DNA of 64,000 bases, from NCBI RefSeq assembly GCF_003573695.1, contig NC_039358.1, positions 193,044,418 through 193,108,417 on the forward strand. The letters run 5' to 3'. Below the pieces are notes generated by a model. It saw only the letters and a list, made by a program, of their open reading frames with translations, ran no database searches and was not told the DNA's origin. This document shows, piece by piece, positions 31,844-44,461 of the stretch. Each line of letters starts with the position of its first letter. Position 1 is the stretch's first letter. The stretch comes from Papaver somniferum. Taxonomy: Eukaryota; Streptophyta; Magnoliopsida; Ranunculales; Papaveraceae. The translations under genes and the position numbers were made by a program.

Positions 31844-34800
31844 TGTAGATGGTAGATTTTAGACAAAGGGTAGAATTATAAAATTATACTCCAGATTCGG
31901 CAACGGGATGAGTATTGAGACTCATGTCTCTCATTAAAACATGAAAGCTCATGTCATAAATATCTGACTGAGAAGGTTGTCTCTCAGAGTACGTGTAGAT
32001 GTGTAGTCTCTCAGCTGAGGCCACGTCACATCTCATGAACACTGAGCCATTTCAGTAATTACTCCGGATCCGGCAATCGGATGAGTACCGAAACTCATGT
32101 CTCTGTGCATGAAAGCTCATGCCACCTCTGATGGAGAAAGTCTCTCAGAGAAGATGAAGATGTGCAGTCTCTCAACTGAGGCCACGACACATCTCATACT
32201 GTATAGAATCGAAAGATTGGGCGGCTCGTAGACAACATGTCTGCTAGTATAGAGCGACAACGTCTTCGGGATGTAACCAGATTTTCCCCGACTATTCAAG
32301 AGGAATATGACACTCCAGCAAGTTCATATTGCTCAACCCTCAGATAATTAATGCTCCTAGACAGGAAGCCCTTATAGTACAGAGCCAGTAATTAATTATC
32401 TTAAATCGTCTGAATATCCAACAATATTCTACGAGCCATCGTCTGAATATCCAGCAATATTCTACGAGTCGTCAATTAATCGCCTGAATATTCAGCAATA
32501 TTCTGCGATTCCTCGTTATATTTCGTTACTTCAATCTGTGGTTCTTCCCAGCAGAATTCCACATGTTAGTAATAAATATTCAATGAAACAGGCATCTGGG
32601 CATCGAATAAGCCCTGAAAAATGGTGCAAGTGTAACTAGCAGATAATACACAGACCAGCATTTTGAATGCACGAACGAGCATTTTAAAAATACGAACGAA
32701 CGAGGAACCTATGCAAAATAGAAAGGGAAAATAAAAATAAAACAATATTAAACAAAAGCGCCAGGGGACTAGGCTCACCAGCCGGCCAGTCATGCTGTGA
32801 CTAGTCCCACGCCCAATTTTATATTTTACCATATTTTTACTATTTTCACGATCTCATGAAAATCCTCTCGTTCGAGCAAATTTCCTTTTCAAAGAAATTA
32901 TCTAAATCACATGATTTTATCAAAAAATAATAAAATTAGGGAAAGGTATCGCGGGACCGAGCACCAGCCGGCCATGTCTTGGCCGTGGCCGGTCCCACAC
33001 CTCACGTTTCCATTATTTTATTATTTCTCTCAAATTATGAAAATTCCTTGATTTTATGAATTTTCCCTAAATTCATGAAAATTACCTAATTTCAAGTATT
33101 TTTATCTAAATCACATGATTTTATCAAAAATAATAAAATTAGGGAAAGGTGTCGCGGGACCGCCGGCCGGCCGGCCGGTCATGCCTTGGCCGTGGCCGGT
33201 CCCACACCTCACGTCCCATTATTTTATTATTCCTTCTCAAATTATGAAAATTCCTTGATTTTATGAATTTTCCCTAAAATTACCTAATTTCATGTATTTT
33301 CTTTAAAATAATGGAAAATATTAAAACATTAGGAAAACTTGTGGGACCGGGCTCTAGCCGGCCGGCCATGCCCTAGCCGGTCCCACACGCCCATTATTTT
33401 ATTATTATTTGGTGTTTGGTTTCTTGATTTCATGAAAACTCCCTGATTTCAACAAAATATCTTGGTTTTCAACAAATCCCTTTGATTTTATGAAAAATTA
33501 TCTAAAATCATCAAAATTACATAAAATTGGGAAGAGTGCCTTGGGGTCGCGCCCATTGCCGGTCCCACACTCCCATTTCCTATTTTATATTTTAATTTAT
33601 GTCTCTCATCTGATGGAAGTTCCCTAATTTCGCCAAACTCTCCAGTTTCATGGAATTTCCCTTAAATTAGAGAAAAATACATAAAATCACATAAAACTGG
33701 GAAAAGCATGTGGGACCGCGTGTCAGCCGGCCGGCCATCCCCTAGCCGTGGCCGGTCCCACACCTTGTGATTCCTTGTTTATTTATTATTTTCATCATCT
33801 CATGTATTTTTGCCGGTTTCAGCAAAACCATGGATTTTGCATATTTTCTCCAAATGTTGCTCAAACGTGCATCAGAAAATATCAAAATTCTCAGGACTGA
33901 AGCACAGACACTATGGTGACACGGGCACGTCCCCTTGACCGACCAAGGGTGAACCTGAGGCTTGCAAACAGCTGGTCCCGCATGTTTTAATGATTTTAAC
34001 CTAATTTGCTTAGTTGCTCATATTAGGTTCGAACTCATTCCAAACAATTGGAAGTTCGCTCAAACGACCATCTACTGGTCCCACGACCATCAAGAGCCGG
34101 TCTCATGACCTCTTGGTCGGCCTCTCATATTTTCTACATCAGGTTTTATGATTTGTTGCTCATACGAGCATTATTTCAGTAAATGATTAAACCAGCATTT
34201 AATCATTCTTTCACCAACTGGTCCTCAAGAGACTTTGGTATTTGTTTCTCATTCGAGCATCTGAGCGTTATGTGGTGAACCCGTCATCCCATGTAGCCGG
34301 TCCCATGTGGATTTGCAATAAATCATCATTTGGGTAAAATTAGGATTTTGAATCCAGAGCTCTGCAGAAACGTGATTCTGTGCAGATTCGAACACTCTGA
34401 TAATTTTATATTGATTCCATGATTGATATTCATATTTATTTTGCTCGACCCAGCAGTCAGTAACTTAAATTAATATTTTATTTGGTCCAGCTACCAACAA
34501 TTCATCAAAAAAACAATATTTGCTCAAACTAGCAATATTCGCTCGAACCGGCAATATTTATTCAATTAGCAATATTCGCTCAGACTAGCAATATTTGCTC
34601 AAATCAAAGAATATTGGTTCAACTACCAATATTCAACAATTTAGCAACACAGTTTTGCTCGTCTTAGGTTATAATGATACCTCGTCTCAGCATACACATT
34701 AAATTCATGAGTTTCGAAACGTTTGCTAATCATGTTCAACTCAGCGCTACATGGACTCATCGTCCCATAAAGTCAGCAACTCGACTCCACAATCACGAGA

Positions 34801-35512
34801 TTTCAATCGTGTCACATGAGGGGATATTAACTAGGGTTTTGGTCTGGCGGTCTACGGCACGTGTGTTCACCCACGACGAGAATGTGAGCAAGTCGTGCAA
34901 TCAGTTGGAAGAGTCAGCAAAGTAGTAGGTGGAAAATTAACCAAGTCTCCGCACGATGAGTAATTGGTTTTAACACGATTTCCCCATTTCCCACTCTCTG
35001 ATTCCAGCAACCGTCACACTTCATGGGATCATGGTGTTTTCAACTCTAGCATTATAAAATGTCTCTGAATCCTGATTGAAAAAAGGAGGTTTTTTCGAAC
35101 AATCGAACAACATTCGCCAAAATGAGCAATTTCTCATCAAAGTTCATACAGACAATCTTTCGTCTACACGAACTCACAAAAATTACTCTCAATTGAGCAC
35201 AATTCAATCATTCAGATCATTTTCACGCTGAATTCACAACACACCTACAATCTCAGATCACCATTGATCTCACGCATTTCTCAGCTTCTCTCCTACAGAT
35301 CAACCCAGCCTCTCTTGTGACCGAATTGACTCTGGAACGGCCATTGTTCTTGGTTCAGGCCGGGGTCTTACAGATTGATTTCTCGAACTTAACGCACTCC
35401 CTTCTTGCAGTGCATCTGTGTGAGGTTCAACATTTCGCTCGGTTCAAGGAGTCTCCACACGGTCGACTCTTCAATTCCGTAAAAACCAGCAAATCGTTTT
35501 TCCCCATTCACA
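31844..35512 (+). repeat. 3' LTR of element T
   Basis: 3669 bp, TGTAGATGG...CATTCACA, collinear with 19960-23653. Differences seen: scattered substitutions, a 26-bp loss in the fifth GC island near 33545, and a longer run of GGCC in the third island near 33165. Six GC islands lie between 32757 and 33766. Confidence 0.92.
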
Positions 35513-35517
35513 ATACC
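35513..35517 (+). repeat. Target-site duplication of element T, right copy
   Basis: ATACC, matching 19955-19959. Confidence 0.9.
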
Positions 35518-35945
35518 TCTGACAGAAGATCAACCAGTGGCATGGCCATATTTTTGGGGCCTAACTTAATATCTTGGTGCTCTAGAAAGAAAAAGACTGT
35601 GTCCAGATCCAGTACTGAGGCAGAATACATGGCTTTAGCTGATACCACCTCAAAGATTATTTGGATTCACTCTCTTCTCTCTGAACTGCACTTTCAGTGC
35701 TCTAATCGCCCTATTCTGTGGTGTGATAATATGGGAGAAATATACTTAACAATAAACCCAATTTTTCACAACAGGATGAAACATATTGAAATAGCATTCC
35801 ACGATGTCAGAGAATTGGTTGCAGCCAATTCATTAGAGGTTCGTTTCTTATCTACTCGAGAGCAAATTGCAGATATTCTCATAAAGGGCTTGTCCACCAA
35901 GCGCTTTTCTGTTCTCAGGTTCAAGCCTAGTCTCTCTGCACCTGC
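35513..35945 (+). pseudogene. RNase H of copia C, second part
   Basis: Resumes the copia RNase H after element T: SDRRSTSGMAIFLGPNLISW, KKKTVSRSSTEAEYMALADT with the catalytic Glu (TEAEY), LWCDNMGEIYLTINP with the Asp, and HIEIAFHDVREL to ADILIKGLSTKRF. Normal copia RNase H has Asn-Lys and a Val-His before DxHxVRE; here several positions differ, in line with age. The frame is open until element B begins at 35946, so the copia 3' LTR is not reached. Confidence 0.85.
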
Positions 35946-38900
35946 TGATGAGGTGTCAAACTCGCAAATAATATTTTCTACTTCTCTTTACACTAGCAAG
36001 TAATAATGAAAGCAGATTCGTCCTAAGGGAGGTATTTGAGCAAAAAGTTGTTATAGAATTACTCTTAGCAAGATTATTTTTGTTGTAGAAAGTCTGAAAA
36101 TTACAAAGTTGTATTCAAATATAAGATGGAATTGATTAAGGATTCATTCTCGACCACGGAATATAAACCAAACTGACATATAAGTGCGTTCTTCGCATTA
36201 TCTCGTTACTAACAACCCTAGGATAATTAGTACGCTCAACTATCCCGTTATTATCTCCTAAGCTCACCGGACACAGAAGCGCTCGCCTACCGATTTCTAC
36301 TTGTCAAGTTACCTAGAGGTACGCTTACTAGGTGTGACTTAAACAAATGCTTTAAGTTTTATGAGATAAGATTGTTGCTAGTGATAAAATCAAAGGCTTG
36401 AATCACCTACTAGTGTCGATTTCTACATACGGGTAATTAACAAAGTCCCATCATCAATACCCATATATCGATACCGTGTTCAATTCTCTAGACAATTACG
36501 GGTCGAAGAAAATCTAAACTAGCAATAAGATTTTGACATAACCATTTAATTTCGAACTTAAACAATTAAAGAACAATCCATAAGCATTATTAGCATGGTA
36601 GAAATCAAACAATAATGAGAATAAATGCAAGAGAACAAATTATTTCATATCAATTATAGGTACATATTTCGGGCTTTGAAATCACCCTCAATCAAAAATA
36701 GTTTTAGCTACTCATATTTTTGGAGTTCATCATCATAATATTAAAATAAAGGAGATGAAACATAAATACGAAAGCAAACCCTAGACGAAAGCAAATCCTA
36801 GTTGCAGGTCTATCCCAAAACCTCCAAGTAGAATAGATTACGTGATCCCAAAGTTGTAGAAGTCCCTTTCTTTTTGTAACTTTCTTGTCTCCAAAACTAG
36901 GTCATATCATCAAAAGTCCAAGTCACATCCACCAAGCCCATGTGTGCAAAATATCTCTTCTGGAATTTCTGGGTCCTAAACTGGTCGCCAGAATGATGAC
37001 GTCATCACCAGATCTCAGTCAACGTTGCCGGAATTTGATCATCGGAAAACTGACTCTGGCCAGCTGACATATTGGAAACTGTTTCCAGTTCTGGAATTTC
37101 CATGCCAGCATATATTTCAGTTCATACATTCCCTGGCACTTTCTTGTCTCTGCATCCGGTTCAAACAGCAACAGCTTCATCCATATGTCCATTGCTCTCG
37201 GCTCAAAACATCACCAGCAGCAACACCATTTGTTTCCCTTCAGTCAAGCCCATGACCACCTTACTGAACTGCAGCTTCACTGTCACCAGTACCTGCACTT
37301 CATTTCCATTACTGCACAACACAACTTGTAATGTGACTACCTGATCTTCACCTCCAAGCCATCACACTCGCAGATGCAACCTTGCCAATCCCTGTCTGCA
37401 ATCACTGTCCCTGCACTTCTCCATTTGAGCCGTAACTGCAATGCTTACTTTCTCGCAGTTCCACTCAAACACAACCAGCACCAATCTTCCCTACAACAGC
37501 ATCATTCGCTCGTTCTCGAGCTCATGACAGATTCACCTTCTCAACACTGCACCTGCAACTTCAGTCACCACAGATAAGCATATCTAGCTCTGAACTCAAC
37601 CACAGATACCACCTGCAAAATACCCATCACAGGATACAACATAACTCAGTTGCAGCTTCATCTCTTATTCACCTGTAGTTGACCACCAACAGTCCTCCTA
37701 GCTGCTTCCATTGTAGCTCAAGTACCTGCCCTAACATTCATCTAGACAACATCACTGGTTCATTGCAGTACCTCCATTTGAGCTGTAACTGCATACTAAT
37801 TCGAGCCACAGATTCACACAAACATTTAACAAAAGCCATGTCTTCAACAACTTCTTTCCACCTGAATTTCAAGCATAAAACAAACCCAATTCTCTACCAA
37901 ATCCAACCAACAAAACCCATTTCAGATCTCATACAAACCCTTGAAAATCATCAGTAACAGAACTATTTCCATCAAACCCTAACTTCCAACTCATCACATA
38001 TTCCATTGTAACTCATTAATTCCTTCTTCAACTGAGTTTTTCGAGAATTCAAACTCAGTAGAACCTTAATTCCATTAATCAACAACAACAGTTGAGTTGC
38101 TCATCTAATCACCAGCAGAGCTAGATCTTTTCTCCATATCATTTCTTCTTCCATCTTGGTTCTAAACACAAATTCAAAGAAAACCCACTTCATAGATCTT
38201 TACAGCAACCGCACTTTCCTTCTTGAATTTGAGCATCAACTCTTCCCTTTTTTCTCGATCAGTAGCAGCACAAACAGATCCATATGCATCTTCTCGTTGT
38301 TTCTTGTCTCAATTTGAAGCTCTCACTCTAGATTCAAATAGCATCAGCTTCGCAGCACCTCGATTCCTCCCTTTCTCGCAATTTCTCTGCATCTTAATGG
38401 TGCCGCCTCTGCTCTCTTGATTTCAGGTGAAATGAAAGAGAGACAAACCAATGATTAAGAAATGAATTGGATTTTTAGGTTTCTGTAGGAATGGGAGTGG
38501 ATATAACCACACAGGTGGAGTAGATAACGGGTATCTAGGATGACTTAAGACACCCATAGATAAGATGAGGGTCAACCAAATGGCAGCCCTTATATTGACT
38601 TTGCTCCACTCCCATGTCACTTGCCTGCTCCCTTATGCTTCAATTGAACGTTTTCTCCTTTTTTCGAGTTCCTCCAACAACAACAACCGTCTCTTATTTC
38701 TCAGATTCACTTCTTCCCTTCAATGTCTCTTCATCATTAAAGTAGTCGTGCTTTTCAGACAGAAATTTGCATCACTAAAGCCAACATACTTTCAGACAGA
38801 GATGAAGAAATAAAAGCAAATGATGAGAAATAATCTGCCTCCAACAACAGTTGCACCTTTTTGCCTTTCAAGCGACGTTTCTTGTTCTTTTGTTCCAAAT

Positions 38901-39016
38901 GACTCCAAAGTACCTAAACACTCAAAAGCAAACATAAGATACATATTTTACAAGAAAACTTAGCAAAAAAGCATAAACAATAGATAAATATCAAGGTGTT
39001 TTAGACACCTATCAAA
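35946..39016 (-). repeat. 3' LTR of element B
   Basis: TGATGAGG...CACCTATCA, 3071 bp. It is collinear with 42646-44461, apart from 275 bp present only in the other copy (43768-44042). The interior 37000-38450 is CT- and CA-rich with no gene; frames there are low-complexity read-throughs. Confidence 0.82.
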
Positions 39017-39032
39017 TTTCCCCACACTTAGA
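39017..39032 (-). other. Polypurine tract of element B
   Basis: The minus strand reads TAAGTGTGGGGAAATT immediately before the LTR start TGATAGG. This is the conserved GTGTGGGGAAATT tract of plant Athila-type elements. Confidence 0.85.
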
Positions 39033-40438
39033 CTTTGCTAGTCCTCAAACAAATCAAACAAAATAATTCTAAAACATACATACAACTCCGTCTCGTCGAG
39101 GCTACGCTCACACTTAGCACGTATAACAAGCCTTTGAACCCCTAGGTGTCCCTAGTGGACGAGTTTTAGTCTCTTGAAGGTTTACAAGAGGTGTACCTAC
39201 AAAACCTTTTACTCCAAATTCCAGCTACCTGTGAAGAGTCTATGAACGAATCCAAAATGATTACAGGAGGAGGTACCTTGATTCAAATCCAATTCATATA
39301 TAAGTAAATAAAGCTCTACTTAGAAAGTTGAACAAACCACAATACTCGGAATCTAACTAACCACAATCACATATGAATAGATTAAGAAGATGGATATAGA
39401 GATAGATGTTTGTGGATGTTGACTTAAGTGAACGGTGTTTCCCATATCTGTCTGAAGGTCACCGCCAAGTTGAACCTATGACCTAAAGGACTGAGATACT
39501 GGTCTGAATTCTAATATCAACTCAGCTCACATATACAAGGGAACCAGCAATTGACAATCTTAATTCTAGATCAACTCAACTAGCATATACAAGGGAACCA
39601 ACAGTCGATTTTATTGAACAATAAAAATATTTTTTCTTTTCTTTTTTCACTTTTTTTTTTTTTTTGAATTGACAACATGATTGGATCTTTTGATCCAAGC
39701 GCATGCTTCTTGTCTGCAGATTACATGGTAATTCCCTTGGATCCTGCATTCCACACTGTTTAGGCAACGGAGACAGGGAGAACACACATATATTACTATC
39801 CAAGTGTGATTTTTTTTTCATATTTCATTTTTTTATATACTCCGGTTGGTCTAATTGGTCTGGTCTCTTTTTTTTTAGTAACTCAATCACTCTATTTCAT
39901 CCTAGAAGTAATAACAATTCGATGTTAGTGACCCACCAAATCACTTAGAGAAACGAGAAAATATTGCAAAAATAAAAACAGAAAGTGATATGGTGACATT
40001 CCGAGATATGGTAACAACTATCATATTATTTATAACACATGAGTTATGTTATTTCTTTTAGTTAATGGGTTCCTCAACTCCTGCAATCAAGATGGTTCCA
40101 TCCACTTATATTGGTAGTGTCATCCTTAAGGCACAAGTTTCTAGATTTCGGAGTTTATAAAGCAATTTTTTTCTTCTATTTTTTTTTTCTAACTAATGGC
40201 ATCAAACTCTACAAACATATAAATGCTCCCCCACACTTAAACTTTACATTGTCCTTAATGTAAAATTTAGTCATTCAAAGTAAAGTTCAAGGTGGGAAAT
40301 TCCGCAAATGATATGCAAAAACAAAGATAAAATGCTAAAAAATAAATAGATAAAGATAAAGATACAAAACCGGTGGGTTGCCTCCCACTTAGCGCTTGGT
40401 TTAAATTCGTCAGCCCGACTCTCATCTCGCTTGCATTC
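39033..40438 (-). other. 3' noncoding region of element B
   Basis: No gene. 39,730-40,260 is shared with element A (1-738). A second polypurine tract, AAGTGTGGGGGAGC on the minus strand, is at 40225-40239. A poly-T/A-rich patch sits near 39,625-39,665. Confidence 0.65.
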
Positions 40439-41100
40439 TTAGCCGGCGTCAGTTTCCTCCACAACAAAACATGAGTGCACATCACTCGGGTATCTCATCA
40501 CCTCAAAGATGTTGAAGCGAACGACCTCTCCATCAAATTTAATTGTCAAGGTACCTTCAAATACATCTATCTTTGTTCTAGATGTTCTCATAAATGGTCT
40601 ACCCAATAGAAAAGGTGTAGACGAGGATGAGTTTTCATCACTCATATCAAGAACATAGAAGTCTACAGGAAATATAAGCTCATTAACCTGCACCAAAACA
40701 TTTTCAACAACCCCTTTTGGGTATACATTAGATCTATCGGCAAGTTGAATAAATATGCTGGTACTTTTGAGAGGACCAAGATTTAAAGATTCATAAATTG
40801 AAGCAGGCATGACGCTAATAGATGCTCCTAAATCTAGCAAAGCTTTTGTAAAGCTTGTTTTACCAATTGTGCAAGGTATAGTAAAACTGCCGGGTCTTTC
40901 AATTTAGGTGGGAGTTTATTTTGAAGATATGCCGAAGCACTCTCCCCCACACTCATTACCTCATTACCGGTCAATTTGTGCTTGTTAGTGCACAATTCCT
41001 TCAAGAACTTTGCATAACGAGGAACCTGCCTTATCGCCTCAATGAGTGGAATATTCACTTCGATATTCTTGAAGATTTCACAAATCTCTTTGTCCAACGT
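40439..41100 (-). pseudogene. Protease of Athila element B
   Basis: The frame 40840-40439 carries LDLGASISVMPASIYESL, the Athila version (DLGA) of the aspartic protease active site, followed by the flap region (VYPKGVVENVLVQV) and PFLLGRPFMRTSRTKIDV. The upstream frame 41097-40834 supplies the typical approach sequence (NIPLIEAIRQVPRYAKFLKE). A frameshift near 40,890 separates them. After VVEETDAG the frame stops, and RT does not follow. Confidence 0.82.
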
Positions 41101-42615
41101 CTCCTTATTGATTTTGCGAACCTGCTAGGAAAAGGTGGAGGAGTAACATAAGTAGAAACAAGAGGTTTAGAGTTAGAATTTACCAAATCAGTCTTTTTAG
41201 GGACTGCTTCGTCCTCTTCTTTCTCTAAATCAGGTTCATGGGCCTCCGGTGATGTTACCGGTTTCTCTACTTGCGTTACACTTCGTAATTCAATAGCATT
41301 GACAGTCTCCCTAGGATTCAATGGTTACGAAGGAAGTTTTCCAGCTACTTGTGCTTTGAGTTGATTCATATCATTAGCCAATTGACTAATTTGGTTTTGC
41401 ACATCTCTCATAGCCATCTCCGATTTCTGCTGGAATTGGTTGAACCCTTACATTATCTTTGAAATCTCTTGCATACTTTGCATCATAAGAGTAAACTTGG
41501 CATCCATACTTGTACCTTGAGTTTCTTGTTGTGGTCATTACATGAATTGGTACCCTCCTTGTTGATTGAAAGTAGGATTTGTTGCAGCTTGCTTGTTGGC
41601 GTAGCTGAAATTGGGATGATCACGCCAACCCGGATTGTATGTGCTAGATTAAGGGTCATATCTTGACTTTTGCTGATTTTGGTACATAGCACTTGCTTGC
41701 TCAACTTCTTCGATGTATGGTGATATTACAGCCGCTGCTATTTGTTGCATCATCCTCTCCATGTTACCATTCTATATTCCAAATGTGAATAATCAACTTT
41801 ATTCACTTTCCTTACCATTGGTTCACCTCGAGTATAAAATTGTTGAGTGTTCGCAGCCATATTCTCCAACAAACTTGTAGCCTCCGCAATGGTCTTGTTG
41901 GTAAGTGCACCACCACTTGCGGCATCAATCAAATTTCTCTCATTAGAAAGCAACCCCTCGTAGAGGTATTGAATAATGATTTGAACGCTAATTTGATGGT
42001 GTGGACAGCTAGCTAGAAGTTTCTTGTACCGCTCCCAATAATCATAGAGAGTCTCTCCGGATACTTGACTAATACCACAAATCTCTTTGCGAATCACTGC
42101 TGCTTTTGATGCCGGAAAATGCTTCTCAAGGAATAACTTCTTCATCCCATTCCATGTGGTTATACTCCCAGGAGGTAAACAAAAGAACCATTCTCCCGCA
42201 GCATCTATAAGAGAGAAAGGAAACGTTGTCATCATAGCCATATTGGCGTCTGCAGTTGCTTGCTTCAAACTAGTCACAACATGATGGAATTGTTGCAAGT
42301 GACGATTAGGATATTTCCCGCTAAACCTTTAAATTTGGGAAGCAAGTGAATCAATTGCGGCTTCAACTCAATGGTTCTAATCAGCTGAATACATAAAGGC
42401 TGCTGGTCAAGGTTTGGAGAAGTGAGCTCCTTGAGTGTTCTTAGAGCAGGTGGTCGACCACCCATTGTGTTGCCTTCCTCGTTGTTCGAGTCCGAGAATT
42501 CACTTGGTGAAGAACTAGGAGGAAGTGGAGTATTCACTGCTCGAATCAAGTCTTTTAGTAAAGTGCCCGAACGAAGACATATACCAATAGGACTTGGTTT
42601 GCCTTCTCCAAGCAT
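41101..42615 (-). pseudogene. gag of Athila element B (broken)
   Basis: Starts at the ATG at 42615 (MLGEGKPSPIGICLRSGTLL), then RTLKELTSPNLDQQ and ELKPQLIHLLPKFKGLAG. A frameshift near 42,300 leads into the capsid core at 42298-41750 (FPFSLIDAAGEWFFCLPPGS, ITTWNGMKKLFLEKHFPASK, ETLYDYWERYKKLLASCPHH, NKTIAEATSLLENMAANTQQ). The C-terminal Gln/Asn-rich part (near 41,350-41,700) has several stops. The order and motifs are those of Athila gag. Dead as written. Confidence 0.85.
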
Positions 42616-42645
42616 TCACCAAAGAAATAGTACCTGAAATAAGAT

Positions 42646-44461
42646 TCTCAAGGATTCAAACTCGCAAATAATATTTTCTATTTCTCTTTACACTAGAAAG
42701 TAATATAAAGAAAGCAGATTCGTCCCAAGGGAGGTATTTGAGAAAAAAATTGTTATAGAATTACTTTATTTTTGTTGTAGAAAGTCTGAAAATTACAAAG
42801 TTGTATTCAAATATAAGATGAAATTGATTAAGGATTCATTCTCGACCACGGAATATAAACTAAACCGACATAAAAGTACGTTCTTCGCATTATCTCGTTA
42901 CTAACAACCCTAGGATAATTAGTACGCTCAACTATCCCGTTATTATCTCCTAAGCTCACCGGACATGGAAGCGCTCGACTACCGGTTTCTACTTGTCAAG
43001 TTACCTAGAGGTACGCTTACTAGGTGTGACTTAAACAAATGCTTTAAGTTTTATGAGATAAGATTGTTCCTAGTGATAAAATCAAAAGCTTAAATAACCT
43101 ACTAGTGTCGATTTCTACATACAGGTACTTAACAAAGTCCCATCATCAATACCCATATATTGCTACTTGTGTTCAATTCTCTAGACAATTACGGGTCGAA
43201 GAAAATCTAAACTAGCAATAAGATTGTGACATAACCATTCAATTTCAAACTTAAACAATTAAGGAACAATCCATAAGCATTATTAGCATGATAGAAATCA
43301 AACAATAATGAGAATAAATGCAAGAGAACAAGTTATTTCATATCAATTATAGGTTCATATTTCGGGCTTTGAAATCACCCTCAATCAAAGATAGTTTTAG
43401 CTACTCATATTTTTGGAGTTCATCATCATAATATTAAAATAAAGAAGACGAAATATAAATACAAAAGCAAAGAAAACCCTAGCTGCAGGTCTCTCCCAAA
43501 ACCTCCAAGTAGAATAGAATACGTGATCCCAAAGTTGTAGAAGTCCCTTTCTTTTTGTAGCTTTCTTGTCTCCAAAACTAGGTCATATCTTCAAAATTCC
43601 AAGTCCAATATATCCACCAAGCCCATGTGTGCAAAATATCTCTTTTGGAATTTCTAGGTCCAAAACTGGTTGCCAGAATGATGACGTCATCACCAGAACT
43701 CAGTCAACGTTGCCGGAATTTGATCACCGGAAAACTGACTCTGGCCAGCTGACATATCGGAAACTGTTTCCAGGCAGTTGCATACTTCCAGCAGCTCAAC
43801 TCTACTTCTCTGCAGTTCAAACATTCAGAAAATTCCATCTAAGCCAATTCCTTGTTCTTACGGAAACGTGCCCAAAAGCGTAACTCCAAACTCATATACG
43901 CGACCGTCAAACCTTACATCCGACTCGTACCCCCTTCATGATTCAGTGAAACGTTATGATTCCCACTTTCCGTTCCGAAATCCATCAACCGGAACTAGTA
44001 CCACTGTCTCGCCATTCTCGCTGCGTTTTCGTACTGTTTCTGCAGTTCTGGAATTTCCATGCCATCATATATTTCAGTTCATACATTCCCTGGCACTTTC
44101 TTGTCTCTGCATCCGGTTCAAACAGCAACAGCTTCATCCATATGTCCATTGCTCTTGGCTCAAAACATCACCAGCAGCAACACCATTTGTTTCCCTTCAG
44201 TCAAGCCCATGACCACCTCACTGAACTGCAGCTTCATTGTCACCAGTACCCGTACTTCATTTCCATTACTGCACAACACAACTTGTAATGTGACTACCTG
44301 ATCTTCACCTCCAAGCCATCACACTCGCAGATGCAACCTTGCCACTCCCTTTCTGCAATCACCTATCCATGCACTTCTCCATTTGAGCCGTAACTGCAAT
44401 GCTTACTTTCTCGTAGTTCCATTCAAACACAACCAGCACCAATCTTCCCTACAACAGCATC
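42646..44461 (-). repeat. 5' LTR of element B, truncated by copia E
   Basis: Matches 35946-37,500 closely (for example TCAAACTCGCAAATAATATT at the start and GCTCACCGGACA later). The terminal TG has changed to TC. It is cut at 44461, where copia E starts, at a point corresponding to about 37,503 in the other LTR. The rest must lie beyond the window. It has 275 bp (43768-44042) missing from the 3' LTR, bordered by CTGTTTC repeats. Confidence 0.8.

Larger units (their letters stand above)
19960..35512 (+). mobile_element. Element T: pol-deleted Tat/Ogre-like retrotransposon carrying an antisense PMD gene
   Basis: A 15.6-kb element flanked by ATACC repeats, with LTRs of 3694 and 3669 bp that are very similar. 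Inside: primer site, an intact 562-residue gag, a protease remnant joined to the C-terminal end of an integrase, then a minus-strand plant mobile domain gene, polypurine tract and 3' LTR. RT, both RNase H domains and the integrase core are absent, so it depends on a helper. Large LTRs, gag type, protease linker (VHIKGNEFKRAFVDD) and the antisense gene before the 3' LTR support the Tat/Ogre group. Confidence 0.88.
7085..35945 (+). mobile_element. Element C: old Ty1/copia retrotransposon, split by G, T and B
   Basis: The order is 5' LTR (7085-7334), primer site TGGTATC, gag, protease, integrase, reverse transcriptase, RNase H, the copia order. Element G interrupts the integrase core at 9477-18189, element T interrupts RNase H at 19960-35512, and element B starts at 35946 just after the RNase H end, so the 3' LTR lies beyond or is lost. 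Joining across G and across T, each with one copy of the 5-bp duplication, restores the reading frame, which shows these are insertions and not rearrangements. Several stops and frameshifts make it dead. The short 250-bp LTR and gag type suggest an Ale- or Oryco-like lineage, but I cannot place it firmly. Confidence 0.85.
35946..44461 (-). mobile_element. Element B: non-autonomous Athila-type retrotransposon (gag-protease only)
   Basis: Minus-strand element. 3' LTR 35946-39016, polypurine tract 39017-39032, noncoding 39033-40438, protease and gag 40439-42615, 5' LTR from about 42646 to the copia E insertion at 44461. Gag and protease match the Athila type. RT, RNase H, integrase and any env-like gene are absent: the protease is followed directly by the noncoding 3' region it shares with element A. 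The bases beside the 5' LTR do not show a tRNA-Asp site, so that part is probably degraded. Confidence 0.82.

Noticed and set aside
35317..36003. A 228-codon ORF that looks like a fusion of a novel N-terminus with copia RNase H
   Set aside because: Its first ~65 codons are the end of the 3' LTR of T, its middle is the copia C RNase H, and its last codons lie in the LTR of B. The junctions are insertion borders, so the ORF is accidental.
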